Shown: one piece after another, positions 14,901-26,170 of the stretch
Position numbering within the stretch: position 1 is the first letter of the stretch
Layout: the number at the start of each line of letters is the position of its first letter
DNA from: Takakia lepidozioides
Lineage: Eukaryota; Streptophyta; Takakiopsida; Takakiales; Takakiaceae
Assembly (NCBI GenBank): GCA_030704615.1
Contig: CM060731.1
Coordinates: forward strand, 68,120,756-68,180,755
Direction of reading: 5' to 3'
DNA length: 60,000 nucleotides
The notes under the pieces: generated by a model
Databases searched by the model: none
What the model saw: only the letters and a program-made list of their open reading frames with translations
What the model was told of the DNA's origin: nothing
Program-made: the position numbers and the translations under genes

Positions 14901-15526
14901 GGATAAATCTGACTTAGAGGCTGTAGTGTCCAACCATGTCTGTTGCCATGAGATTGTCTGATGAAAATGAAGTTAGGCAAAAAACTTCCCTGAACTTGTT
15001 TCCAGTCTGTGACATGGGGGAGGACATCTTGGATGACCTCAAGGGTCTACCCACTCTCGGCACTAGACTGAAATTTAAACTCAGGGCAGGAAGCCTACCT
15101 TTGAACAGCAAACAGAAGCAGAGAGGAAAGGGAGAGTGCAATTGCCCGTTGTGTGGGCAATCTGAAGACAATATTCATTTTCTGATACACTGTCCGGGGT
15201 TCTCTCACCAAAGAGACGCTCTCTTCAAATCTATTAAGGGTATTGTGCCTGTACCCCTGTTTACCAACTTTGAAAGTCTCGAGGCTGAGCCAAAAGCCCA
15301 GGCCCTCCTGAGGCCTAGTTTTTGGGCAAATCACACACAGCAGATTGATGCTTGTGTGAAGGGATTTCTAGAGGATATCTGGAAAACCCGGATTAATTCT
15401 TTATATGGAGGTAAGTCTTACTACCAACGTCAGCCCCTGACAGAGGTAGGTTCTGTCCCTTTTGTTCCCGCTCAAACTGGGCGCGGGATCAATGGCCACA
15501 AGGCTACGGCAAACAACGTCTTATGA
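11861..15526 (+). pseudogene. LINE B ORF2: APE endonuclease, reverse transcriptase, zinc motif; frameshifted
   Basis: The polyprotein would nick target DNA and copy its own RNA. Domains in order are the endonuclease at about 11935-12720 (ATFNFSGL, AGQETW, LLGDFNARVG, SDHFLVW), the reverse transcriptase at about 13480-14290 (GYKAGGPDGI, NYRGITLL, QAGFRRNRGC, FFLDVKKAYDTVW, QGCTLSPLLFN, FADDF), a connecting region (YTYLGVEF, RPALEYGSAIW) and a C-terminal zinc-like motif (CNCPLCGQ...H...C) near 15140-15200. Four frameshifts break it: near 13330-13350, at 13819-13835 (an 8-bp duplication of ATCTTCAT type), near 14335 and near 14920. All catalytic motifs are readable, so inactivation looks fairly recent. 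Confidence 0.9.
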
Positions 15527-15532
15527 GTACAA

Positions 15533-15548
15533 TCTAGAGACTTAGCCT
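15533..15548. repeat. LINE B target-site duplication, right copy
   Basis: TCTAGAGACTTAGCCT, identical to 11240-11255. The sequence immediately after it (GGTTGGAGTTATCAACCC) resumes LINE A. Confidence 0.9.
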
Positions 15549-15732
15549 GGTTGGAGTTATCAACCCATACTGCAGATGCGTACTCCTAGGCAGGCCTACT
15601 AACGCGGCAAAGCATGGTTTTGTCGTGGCCATGAGAGAGAGACAGACAAACAGATAGTTTTCAAAGTCATCCCCTTATTTTCATTACTGACTCGGGTGCG
15701 GGCATGGGGGTGTGCTCCTTTGTGATTTGAAG

Positions 15733-17474
15733 GAGTTATTGAGTACGCCATAGAAAAACTGCCTGATTGGTGGGGATGATTTTAAGAGTGGGCAAACCAA
15801 GATGAAATCCGTTCTGGTTGACTTCCTAGTCGGGGCTGGTACCAAGGTAAAACATTTACGTGAACACTCAAGTCTTCAACATACACACTGTTTCTAGCAA
15901 TCAGTTCACTGATGTCGAGCCTTTCGGGCTTGTTGTTCTCTGATGTAAACAGTATTGTACTCCATTCTAATCAGGAGAAAGAGCATGAGAACAGATTCAC
16001 CTCAGGTATCGATGCTGACACCTACGGTATGTGCCCATATGCAGCCAACATCGATTGTGAGTTACAATCACTTGGGCAACAATGACGGAATGAACCTTTC
16101 TGCTCCCCAGACATTTCGCTCAAAAGAAATTTCCAAGAGCAACGTGGTGGATGATATGGGGGCCAGCAATTCGATTCTGTATGGGCCTGGGGAACACCCA
16201 GACCATGTCATTGTTATCAAGGTATGAACAGTTAGTAAGGCTTCTTCTATAATATGCTTGAGCCAGGTTGCTGTTCTCTGCAGGCCCAGCAATTTCGAGA
16301 ACTGTAGCTACATGTGACGTCTGGCTGCCTTCCATTTCCTCCTTTTCCCTTGAGCCTAGCTCTCTCGTATTCAAGCTGTTTGCTGGGTTGAGACTTGCAT
16401 GGCGAGCATGCTGACAGGAAAGTAGTCTTCGGTGAGTGGATGAATGTGTACAGATGATTGTAGTCCCCTTCACAGCAGGCAGGGAACAATAACTCTTAAA
16501 AGTGGCACAGAAGATCAAGTGGTGCCTGCTAAAGTTGAGTTGTGGCTGGCAGTACGTGCCATATGTAGGGGACAGTAAGCGACCGATGGACGAGTACACA
16601 TCGGAGATTTTCATGGGAGGTAGGAATACCATTGTAATGCACAACACATGTGAAGACTCTTTGCTCACAGCGCCCCTCATTCTAGACCTGGTGCTACTGG
16701 CTGAGCTGTGTTCACGCATTCAATTCAAGGAGGGTGGACAGGTATGCTGACAAAATAGCACCTGGTGCTTTTTTTTACCTTTATTGGCTAATTTCCTGCT
16801 TAGGCCGTATAGGTCATGCTTTGGTCCTGATGGATTTAATTGTCAGTCACACATCCATGGCTAGGCTAATGTTTGTGTACTGCTTGGAACGTAGAATGAT
16901 GGATATCCCTCAAAGCCACGCCCAATCCTGACTGTTTTCTAGGATGAAGGTGCCTGTGGTTGTTTGTGAGGGCTGGAGCCTATCACTACTGTTCTGCTTC
17001 TTTCACCCTTCCTTTTGAGTAAAGGTGTCTCTTTTGTCCATGAACTCCCCATGATTGGCACTTACATGTGCCTCTTTCTTGCAGGAAAAGTTTCACTCAT
17101 TCCACCCAGTGGCAGCCGTCCTCAGTTACCCTATAAAGGCACCACTCATAAGTATCTCCTTTCATCATATTTCTATGTATATTGTTTATGTTTGAGAAGC
17201 CGCTTGCATCATGAGCAAGCCCTTCAATCAATAGAAATCTTGTGTTTGTATGTGTTATTTTAGTCTTCTCTCTTTGAGTTGCAGCTTAGAAACTTATTTT
17301 CCTTATGAGAGATCTGTGTACCAATCTTTGTTCACCATCTTTCTTGGAATGCAGGTGCCGCCAGGGACTCCAGTTGTGAATGCAATCGCCAAGCAGTGCG
17401 CAATGCTGGAGAACATTCTGCGGGCTTGCATTGGGCTCTCGCCCGAAAACAACATGATGCTTGAATACAAATAG
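15733..17474 (+). pseudogene. MIPS: Distal exons of myo-inositol-3-phosphate synthase
   Basis: Five + strand exons complete the MIPS protein: 15733-15846 ([19 protein letters not shown]), 16045-16221 ([29 protein letters not shown]), 16553-16741 ([28 protein letters not shown]), 17084-17147 (KFHSFHPVAAVLSY) and 17355-17474 ([19 protein letters not shown], then TAG). In the first, the run of A at 15754-15758 breaks the frame between AIE and LIGGDDF. The donor after 17147 reads ATAAGT instead of GTAAGT. The other exons are clean and have normal GT-AG borders, so the locus lost function not long ago on an evolutionary scale. A working copy must exist elsewhere, since the enzyme is essential in plants. 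Confidence 0.9.
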
Positions 17475-18283
17475 AATTATTGCCAGCTTTTAAATACCTG
17501 GGACTTGAGATAAGTGAAACCACCCTTCCAGCATCCAGGCAGCCCCATCTCTTCAGTTTATGTTTGAAGGTTGAGGTGAACTGTCCTGTGCAAACATTTT
17601 ATTGTATTAAGGACTATATTAAAATTGAAAAATGAGCATTTGTAACTTGGGCAAATGCCCCTTTCCCTAGTACACACTCTTTTTTCCAAACTTTTGTCCA
17701 CATCATTGTGGTGCCCACATATAAACTTCTTCTGCACTTGTGGCTCAGAAGTTGTTGACTTGGCACCAGAAGAAAAGTGGGGTCAAAAGCCTCAAAAACT
17801 CATAACCAGGTGGGTGAGACTGCAACTTCTCCTGTTGCAGCAGTTGAAGTTGAGGTTGAAGTTGAAGAGTTGAAGAGTTGGGTGCATGATAAGTAATGTG
17901 TCCGAACAGCCTGCATAATTGCACGGTAGGGCTGCACTTGTCCTACCCTGCTGTAACCACGAAAAGGTGTCATGTCATCATGCAGCTCATCATGTGGTAA
18001 TCCTTCAACCCATTGGCGACAGAGGGTGGATTATTCACCTGGAAGCACAAGGTCTGGTAAGCCACACAAGGATCTATCAAAACTCCTTGTTTTTGACCAC
18101 ATCCATCCATCGTTTATTCCTTGCCTTGCCAACACGGTGTGCTGCCAAAGCCCTCCACGGTATATCCGTGGCAATCCCCGATCACAGAAGATGGTTGTAC
18201 GTGCAGGTACCTACCTGCACGAAGGGGGCAGGTAGTGAAGCATTTTGTGGAAGGCCACCAGCTCTCAATGGATGCTGGTACTT
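17475..18283. other. MIPS 3' flank, no gene recognised
   Basis: This region probably includes the old 3' untranslated region (AATAAA-like A/T-rich text near 17600). A short GTTGAA-type microsatellite lies at 17838-17880. No open frame has family support. Confidence 0.5.
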
Positions 18284-18478
18284 CGAAAGGGACCCACATT
18301 CACTCCTGCAAATTGAAGACCAGAATTGAAATGCGAAGGGGCCCCACGTTCACTCCTGCATATTGAAGACTAGAACTGAAATGCGAAAGGGACCCACATT
18401 CACTCCTGCAAATTGAAGACTAGAACTGGAATGCGAAAGGGACACACATTCACTCCTGCTGAAGACCAGAAATGAAAT
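18284..18478. repeat. 50-bp tandem repeat, four copies
   Basis: Units start at 18284, 18334, 18384 and 18434, at exactly 50-bp spacing. Each carries CGAAAGGGACCCACATTCAC then TCCTGCAAATTGAAGACTAG with a few substitutions. The last has a 5-bp internal loss. Repeats are contiguous with no spacers, so this is a minisatellite. Confidence 0.92.
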
Positions 18479-19913
18479 GAGCGTGCCTAGCACACCAAGT
18501 CACAAGCCTACATGGAGCTGTGGAGATGTATACCTCACGCTTTCATCTAATTTCCACAACAACGAAAGGTGGGTTCCCTCGTTCCCTCACATTTACAACG
18601 TTACAACGTGCTCGGGTGGTGCTTGGTTGATGTCATTGCAAGTAAATTATCATGTCAAGTGTTTGGGAGAGATTGATCAACTCTTTGACTTAAAGATCTC
18701 TCCAATCTCTCCAATGCTGAAGTAGTGTATTTGGGGGATGCTCTCAGCAATTCTCAACTGGCGACGTGGTTCAATATAGGCCGTTCCGACTGTAAGCCAG
18801 ATAATGGACATTTCGTGAAATCCAGGCCCTCTATGCTCCACATATGCCCCCCTTACTCGGCCACTATCCTTGTGCCGAAAAAGCATGAGGTTGAAAAAAG
18901 GGCAGCGAATCCAGAAAGTGGGTTGCGTGGGGGCTTGGAGAGATCAAGACAAATCGAAACTGACAAGGAAGATCGCGTGGCATGTTGGAAGTGTTATAAT
19001 TTGGAATCGGGCCTAACAATCATTACTAGTAACTAACTTGTTTTTTGTTATCATTTTTATTCCTGTACCATTTTCTGGTTGATAAATTTCGTACAGGGAA
19101 ATCCGGAGAGCCGTACGGTGTGGCACGTGGGTTATTTTTATTAGGCGCGGATGGACTACTTGTTACTCTTCGGCCAGTGCCATGTCGACACGTCATGCAG
19201 TCGCTTTCAAATTTAAATCTTCGTTACGCTTGCCCCTTTGGCCTGCGGCTGCTCCTCTCTCTGCTGCCGAGCACCGCCCTCTTCTCATCTCTTCTCATCT
19301 CTTCTCATCGAATGCGGGGGACTGTGGCGGGTATGCGTGTGCGCAAGCAAGGCTGTGAGTAGAGTACTCACATATACATGTTATACAAGTTCAGAAGTGT
19401 TACTGCACCAGATAGACATGTATGAGAGAGGTCATAGTTTTGGTTCAAGTAGCTGGTATGTGTGAAGCTCGCATGAAGGGTGACCCGAGCTCTGAGAGGG
19501 AGGAAACAAGCGAGGATGTTTTAACTAGTGCCCACGTAACTGAAAAGACTTGAACAGGAGAATGTTAAAATTCTCATGAATTTTTGTGATAAGTTCCAAG
19601 GAGGAGTTAGATTGAAGGAGCAGAGTATATATCGGTCAAGTGCTTCGCTTTTGATGAAGTACTTCTCAGTAGACATTTGATCTGCACACGTGGTGCAATC
19701 CATTTCTTCGTGTAGGTCCCCACTTCCATTTTAAACATATTGTACCGCACAAGGCGGTGGATGAGGAGAGACAGACAGACAGAAAGAGAATTTTGATGGG
19801 TGGATCATGCCATCTGGCCTAGAATGCTATAAGTGACCAGTCGTGACACTCGAGGGACGGACAGGGTTTCAGTTTCAGCTCGGTTCACCGAGTGAAGACT
19901 TCTGAGCCTGGAG
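18479..19913. other. Upstream region of the AP2 gene
   Basis: No supported gene is seen. Three tandem copies of the decamer CTTCTCATCT occupy 19281-19310. The last 170 bp before the ATG at 19914 contain short CAGA and pyrimidine runs and probably include the 5' untranslated region. No TATA box can be assigned with confidence. Confidence 0.45.
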
Positions 19914-22900
19914 ATGGAAGCCGATATGGATTGTTCCGGATGGCACAATGATTCCAGCAACGGTTATTCTGCAGTTCCAACATGGGCCACCATCACATCT
20001 TCAGTTCGATTTGACAAGCAAATCGACTATGAGACAACTCACTATCTGTCGGATACGACTGCTGCCTTCTCTGGCTTTTACGACGATCTCGTGATTCTCG
20101 AGGACTCTCAGCGAGCAGGTGAGACTGTGGATATCATTGTGCTTCTATGAGGGTATGGGGGGCGGGGGGTGGGGGAGAGAGAGAGAGGAGCTTGCTGCAT
20201 ACTGTGACTGCAGTCGTAAAACCCGTGGTTGGTTTGGAAGCGATTAGCTTGCTTACGGAGTCAAAGACCTGGCCGTGTTCGGACTTCGGACCTGTTTGGA
20301 CATAGTAGATCAAATTCACAGGTGCATTCAGTTTGAGTCGAGATCAGAGGGATGCCGGGTGGCAAATCATCCTGCAGACTGAGGTAGAAAGACCGATGGT
20401 AGTTATCTATCTAGGTGACTGTTATACTTTGAAGGCTGTAAATGTGTTTACTTTGCGAAGGATACCAACAAGTGCTGTCAGGCTACTTTTTGGCAACACG
20501 GGAGGGACCTGAGTCTAAAAAGGGTGAACTTCTCTCACTTCTGCAAGGGGTAGCGGAGAGCTTGAGATTTCACTAGGACTGAACACCGGAACTGTAATGC
20601 CATCAGCTTCGCAATTGAAATGTACATTAGACAGGTTCCGGATAATGGGAACTTGTGTTTTTTAGTTATGACTCACGCCTCAATTTATGGCACGTATATG
20701 CTTTACTGTGCATGTATTTAACACTTGCTGAACCTGGGTTTGGCCTGTAGTGCACTGGTCCTATCCTCAATGGCTTTGTAACTGACAACTTGGAATTTTT
20801 TGGGAAACTCGTGAACAGAGACTATATTTGAAGATGTCAACTTCGCGGATCTCATGTCTCCTGCAGTTTCCAATGTGGGCAGTCAGGACCAACTATACTG
20901 CTTCGAGGAAGTTTATAGTCAGCAAGGCTGGTCGGATTGTTGCAGCGAAGGCCCAGCCCCGTGTATGGCCGATTTTCGGCACCAGGCTCATGAATCTTGG
21001 TTAGTAGAAGGACCGCAGCTGCATTTGACGTCCTCTGTGCCCTCTGAAGGGACAACATGTTCTGGAGAAATTGACCACAAAGATATGCCGAACCCACTGG
21101 TAACTCAGGGCTGGGAACACGATGGGAGCCCACCAAAGAAGAAGCGCAAGTGTAGATGGACCACGAATGCAAACCTGGGCATGGTGGATATGGAAATCCC
21201 TGAGAGGGATTGCGAAGGTGATCAGGTTGGCAGCGACGATACGCAAGAGATTGCCCAGGCCGACGTTACCATGAACTCGATTGAATCCCAAATTAGTATT
21301 CTATCTAGTGCAACCACAACTTACGGCACATTCAATGATATTCTTCTCCAGGGGGATGAACAATGGCGTCAATTTGACATGATACGTGGGAGTGCAAATT
21401 TCTTTCAGGAGGATGACGACATTTCCGGGACAATCGAAAAATTTGATATTGATTCTGAAAGTGGAGTACTGCATGATTGCGGACTGGCAAGTTTATTGAA
21501 CCAAGAGCTCCTACATCATATGTCAGAGGCAGACTCTGACAAACAAGCAACTCCAGATTCTAATCTGGAGAGCTCTGACTCCAGTGGTAAAGCTAGAACT
21601 CGGCAGCAACCTTCGCCTTGTATCGCAGATAGTGTGCCTCTAGGGCAGGAAGAATGGCACCCTCCTGCGAAGAGGTCACAGCAAAGTGGCACGTTTACTA
21701 GCATGGGAACTGAATCAGCTGGGCAACGTGCCTTTCCTTATGTTGATGAGATTATTCAACCTGGGCAGGAAGGGATGTTTTTCCGCGCAGAGGACTGCTT
21801 ATCTGGGCAAAGCTGTTCCATTACTCCAGTTGGGCAGGTTTTGATGCTGAATGAGATGATAAAGCAGCGTACAGTCGGAGACCTTGGAGACGAGAGTGGC
21901 AATTTTGAAGCAAGGTTTCGGCTGTGGAGGGGCGATCACAAAGGACTTATCACACGACGGTGCTCTGTGAACCAGTGCTCTGTAGACATAAATTCTGACC
22001 ATACCTTAACAACCATGGCAGATCAACAGGGTCTGAGGATGAAGAGTAGGGATGAAGAAGGAAATAATATGAAGTGCCGTGAGGCAGACACAAGCCCTCG
22101 CAGAAATACTGGGTCACCCCTTGCAGACATGCAGCCCGTACTACAAGAAATCAACAAGCATGTAACCTCATCAGATGTCCTGGCTGATTGGGTTGTGGTA
22201 AGTACCTCTGAGAATCAGACTGTTTACCAAGATACAAATAACACGATCTCCGTTAGCCCGCTTCCTCAGGTGATTGAGCAGCAGCGGGGTGATGGTAAGC
22301 ATAGAGGTGAAGAGCCTGGAAAAGAGCACAGAGACCAGCAAGACCAAAGCGTGCTGTATCGTCCATCCCAATTCAAGCTGGAAATATCAGCGAAGGACAG
22401 CTGTAACCTCAAGAACTTAGAAGCCCAATCTCTTGTTGAAATACGCAGTGTAGACGCGTCAAAGATGGCAGGGGCCGTGTCTGTTGGGGGAGTGTGTAAG
22501 GATGATTCTTCTTATTCGAATCTGCAACCCCCCACTTCAAATATGCAGACCAAAGCAAACAGCCGAAATGTTCGCTCATCAGCAACCCCCAGGGTTTCTC
22601 AAGTGCGTGGGATGATCAGAAAGAGACCGCCGAGGAACAGATCCAGGAGGTTGAAAGGGACCAGATCTGATCAAGCTCTGCTCAGTTACGAACTATCGGG
22701 GGGTTCCCTTAGTTGGGTCGGACGCCACTCGTCCGGGATGTTGGTGATCACCTCGGAGCCCATTGAGAGTAAAGAGTTAGTTTTTGTAAAAGCCGGAGGA
22801 CCGAGTGTTGCAGAGGAGAAGGAGAAAGAATTGCCCGTTGCAATAAAACGAAGTTCTCAATATCGTGGTGTCACAAGGTATATTGACAAAACCCATTGTT

Positions 22901-25620
22901 ATTCAGAGTCACTCGTTTGAGGGTTGTTTTCTTGCTTTTGTTGTTTACGAGGCTCTTACTTCAAGCTAGAGTTGGACTGGAAAAGGTCAGCAAAGAAGTG
23001 AACCCTAGATACATGTAGCTGAGATCTTAAGTATGCCTTCATATGTTGGTCTGACTCCATCTTGTTCAGTTTTTCGCCATGCAAGTTGAAGTGACTGTAA
23101 GATAATTATCTTGGCTCCTTTGGTGTCCAGGCATCGTTACACAGGACGATTTGAGGCACATCTGTGGGATCACACTTGCGCCAAGACAGGCCTGTCTAAA
23201 AGGGGGAAGCAAGGTGAAGTCTGGCCCGACAAGCTTCAGATTGGTTTTATTTCTTCTTTTCCATCTTTTGCCATCTGTGACTCACGCTTCAAGTTGTCTG
23301 AAGCATTACAAGTCAGTCCATTCGTCCATTCAACCCCGCTATCCAGTCATCCATTCTCTTGAACTAATGTAGGCTAACTTGGCACTGAGGTGGTTTGGTA
23401 AGCATTATCGGCTGTGATTTCCTCCAATACTCTTTTAACACTCACTTCCCCCTTGTTCCCCGCCTCTGTCCTCCTGCACTTAAGTTTGAATCTGTCGCTT
23501 CCACAACTGACGCTTCTTTTGTTTGCCCTGTCTGCCTCTCTGCCCTTGGATCCGGTGGATGTGCCAACTCGGACGCTGTTCGACATCACCAGTTTACCTT
23601 GGTAGGGTCTCTAGATGTGATATTCAATATCCTTGCTTTTGCAGACTTTGCAAAGTGTTCCAGGCCATTCATAGTGAGCTACTATTAAGGCACCTGGTCT
23701 TATGAAGCATAGATGACTGCCTGAATATTTACTGGGCGTCCTTGACAAAACCCTCACTTTTCAAAGAGTTGGACGACACAAAGAAAATGCACCTAAACTG
23801 AACTTAGCGTCTGTGTTAATAGCTAAAGTGTCTGACTGAGATGCATGCTACCCTACAGGAGCTTACCATACCGAAGAACAAGCTGCCCGAGCGCACGACC
23901 TGGCAGCTCTTAAATACTGGGGCTGTGATGTATCCATCAACTTTCCGGTAATCTAAATCCTAAGTAGCTGAAATTTACAGGACTCTTCCGAATTATTGCG
24001 AAGTATTAGTCTCGTATCAGTAAGGGAAGGTGACAGGTTTACATTCGGCTTCCAAATAAAGGCACCAACTGGTGCATATGCTGATGCCTTCAAGTACTTT
24101 AACACGTCAGTCAATTTCGCATGTTTATGGCAATCAGTGCCTTTGAATTCGCCACGACGCCGTGCAATCACAGAGAGAAAAATAGACTGCAGCTTGGACA
24201 TCGGATTCCTGTTGATCAATTGTCTACAAAGGAAAAATCTTGGATGTGTTTAATGACGTGCAAATAGAATCCTAAGAACTGACAAGTTCTTGTGTGAGCA
24301 GATTGGTGAGTATGAGGAGCAACTCAAAGCCATGCATAACTTCTCCCGGGAAGAATACATCATGTTCATCCGAAGGTTAGTAACTGGTAGCCGCGTTTGC
24401 CATCCGTTTGCCATTTGCCCCACTCGCGTAAGCCGGATGTCCATAGCATTTTCGGTCTCCCTTGTTCCTTTCCTCTCCAGCCTAAACCCTGTAATGCGTG
24501 GATGTCTTGTATTATAATGTCTCTCTCTAGTAAGCTCTCAACTTCATGAAGTTTCTTCGCTTCTTTTAAAATAGAGTAAAAATCTTGACAATCACTCTGG
24601 ACAGCTTGAATTGTAGTTCTATAGTTGTGGCAGCTGACTGTTAGGATCATTCTGACTTCTTCTTTTCTCTGTCTCATAAACTCGTTGAGCTTCCCATCAT
24701 GTCGTGAAGTTTCTTTCCCTTTCCCAGCTCAATGCATTTCTTTCTTCTCCTTTCAACTCTCTAGGTAGGTCCTAGGATGTATAAGCACGAGAGGAGCGCA
24801 TCAACTTGCAAACCCCTAAACTGGGTTGTTTGGCAGGGGAAGCCCAGGATTTGTGCGCGGCCGCTCAAAGTATCGTGGAGTTACAAGGTCTGTTTTCGCA
24901 GCGTGGTCCTTGATTCTGAACCCATTCTGAGTTGGATATCGTGCCGTCATCCTACTAGCCGGATTAAATTGCAGTAGTTTGAAGATTAGCGTGGGAGATA
25001 ATTGAGCAATCCAAAGTTCAATTTGAAAAACAGGAAACGTGGTTGATCTTGCAGGCACCACCAGGACGGCCGATGGGAAGCACGTATTGGCCGTGACTCA
25101 GGGTCCAATTACCACTATCTTGGCACTTTCGGTTTGTCTTCTATTCCACCCGAGCTGCTATTGTAGATTCTGTCTGACAGCTGATACATCCTGCTTATTT
25201 GTCTCTTTCTTCACATTGGAAGTTGCTATGGGTGCAGATACACAAGAGGAAGCGGCCATAGCCTACGATCGTGCCGCAGTTAAAAGCCGGGGAGCTAATG
25301 CTGTTACCAATTTCAACCTCTCTCGCTACCTCCCGGAATCCTCAGGAGATTCAGCTAAGTGCCAGCGAGAAAAGGCCACAAAAAATGGCAACCAACTCGT
25401 GTCTCCCGGAGGAATTCACATGCCCCACCCCCCTTCAGAAACCATGCAAGGAGAAATAGTGCCCGTGCAAACTTCTCGATGCAACAGGAAACGAACTCAT
25501 GTCAGAGAAGCACTCGCATTTCTGGATAAGACCAACACGGTGGGCAATGTGTGGTACTTCGGTTTCCACTGTATCTGTCAAGAGTGCTCCTACCGCCATC
25601 ACGTGAGCTGGGAAGCATGA
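19914..25620 (+). CDS. AP2/ERF family transcription factor with two AP2 domains (ANT/WRI1-type), nine exons
   Basis: Double-AP2 proteins are nuclear DNA-binding regulators of meristem growth or lipid metabolism. Exons are 19914-20118, 20867-22877, 23131-23213, 23593-23601, 23859-23947, 24302-24375, 24837-24887, 25055-25131 and 25238-25620. Phases agree throughout and give 993 residues. AP2 domain 1 (about residues 731-799) has [20 protein letters not shown], the microexon-encoded VYL, and [14 protein letters not shown]. Domain 2 (about 834-898) has [27 protein letters not shown] and [15 protein letters not shown] basic PPKKKRK stretch near residue 157 resembles a nuclear localisation signal. 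The 730-residue N-terminal region is long, acidic and glutamine-rich with no known domain. No defect is visible. Assignment to the ANT versus the WRI1 branch is unsettled: RGANAVTNF and GAYHTEEQA lean towards WRI1. The weakest junction is the GTTTGT donor after 25131. Confidence 0.9.
23593..23601 (+). CDS. Nine-nucleotide microexon encoding VYL of AP2 domain 1
   Basis: TTTACCTTG is preceded by CACCAG and followed by GTAGGG. In phase with its neighbours it supplies Val-Tyr-Leu between KRGKQ and [10 protein letters not shown] 9-bp VYL exon at this exact place is a known trait of ANT/WRI1-type genes. Without it, the flanking exons would still join in frame but would lack this conserved beta-strand tripeptide. 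Confidence 0.9.
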
Positions 25621-26170
25621 ATATTGCACAAGCATATTGAGCCATAGACGGAACATTGATGTCTGGCACATTTCCGGCGCAGCCCACCTCAAGACCTCCT
25701 TGAAGACTTGAAAGAAGAACAATCAAAACAAAGAAAATGAAACCTCCATACGGAATCTCGATCATGAGACAAAGGCAGAGAGAAAAAAATGGACTGCTAC
25801 CCCCCACTGCACTGACTAGGATTCACTGAGCTTCCATAGCCGACAAAAGGAAATGAGCTCTTCCAACAGGTTTTTGGTATCACATTTTCCATAGACAGAC
25901 ATCTCTGCTGAGAATCTAGTGGAAGTGTGGTAAGAGAGTGAACTTTCAATTCACAAAACTTAGCATTCAAAGCAAAACTGAGTAATATTATTTTGCATTC
26001 TTATATTTCTAAAGATTTAAAATGGAATCTTGCTGAATGGGTTGTGAAGCACGATTCCGGCGCTATGGGTTTGTTCCTATTCCTCTACCGGACTTAGTTC
26101 TCTCATGGGGATGTAGTCGATAGATGGGCCTAAGACGGAATCTCACGAAGAGGACGCAACAGAGTCAGAC
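25621..26170. other. AP2 gene 3' flank
   Basis: No gene is seen. A/T-rich text near 25980-26020 may hold the polyadenylation site. The left end of the gypsy element begins before 26190, but I could not delimit its LTR. Confidence 0.4.

Larger units (their letters stand above)
11256..15532 (+). mobile_element. LINE B, near full-length non-LTR retrotransposon
   Basis: This 4.28-kb element carries ORF1-like, APE-type endonuclease, reverse transcriptase and a C-terminal zinc motif. It is flanked by identical 16-bp repeats TCTAGAGACTTAGCCT at 11240-11255 and 15533-15548, which duplicate a piece of LINE A and so mark the insertion site. The 3' end reads TTATGAGTACAA and has no long poly(A) tail. 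It lies in opposite orientation to LINE A, so the last 930 bp form large inverted repeats. Confidence 0.93.
10361..15620 (-). mobile_element. LINE A, 5'-truncated non-LTR element split by LINE B
   Basis: The minus-strand pieces 11255-10361 and 15620-15549 are one truncated LINE copy. They continue each other exactly when the plus-strand LINE B (11256-15532) and one copy of its target duplication are removed. The copy begins inside the reverse-transcriptase ORF at a point matching about 14530 of LINE B and runs to the same 3' end (CTTATGAGTA). A near-perfect duplication, GTGGCC(G/A)TGAGA, flanks it at 10346-10357 and 15625-15636, and I take this as its target-site duplication. It sits in an intron of MIPS and is dead. 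Confidence 0.85.

Noticed and set aside
10361-15620. Opposed LINE halves as a single twin-priming (5' inversion) event
   Set aside because: The same 3' region is present in both orientations, and two separate target duplications are visible, so there were two insertions.
18284-18478. Regularly spaced repeats as a CRISPR array
   Set aside because: Units are contiguous with no unique spacers, and the genome is a plant's.
20854-20866. ATG at 20854 as the AP2 protein start
   Set aside because: It lies in the intron just before a TCCTGCAG acceptor. An upstream exon from 19914 joins in phase.
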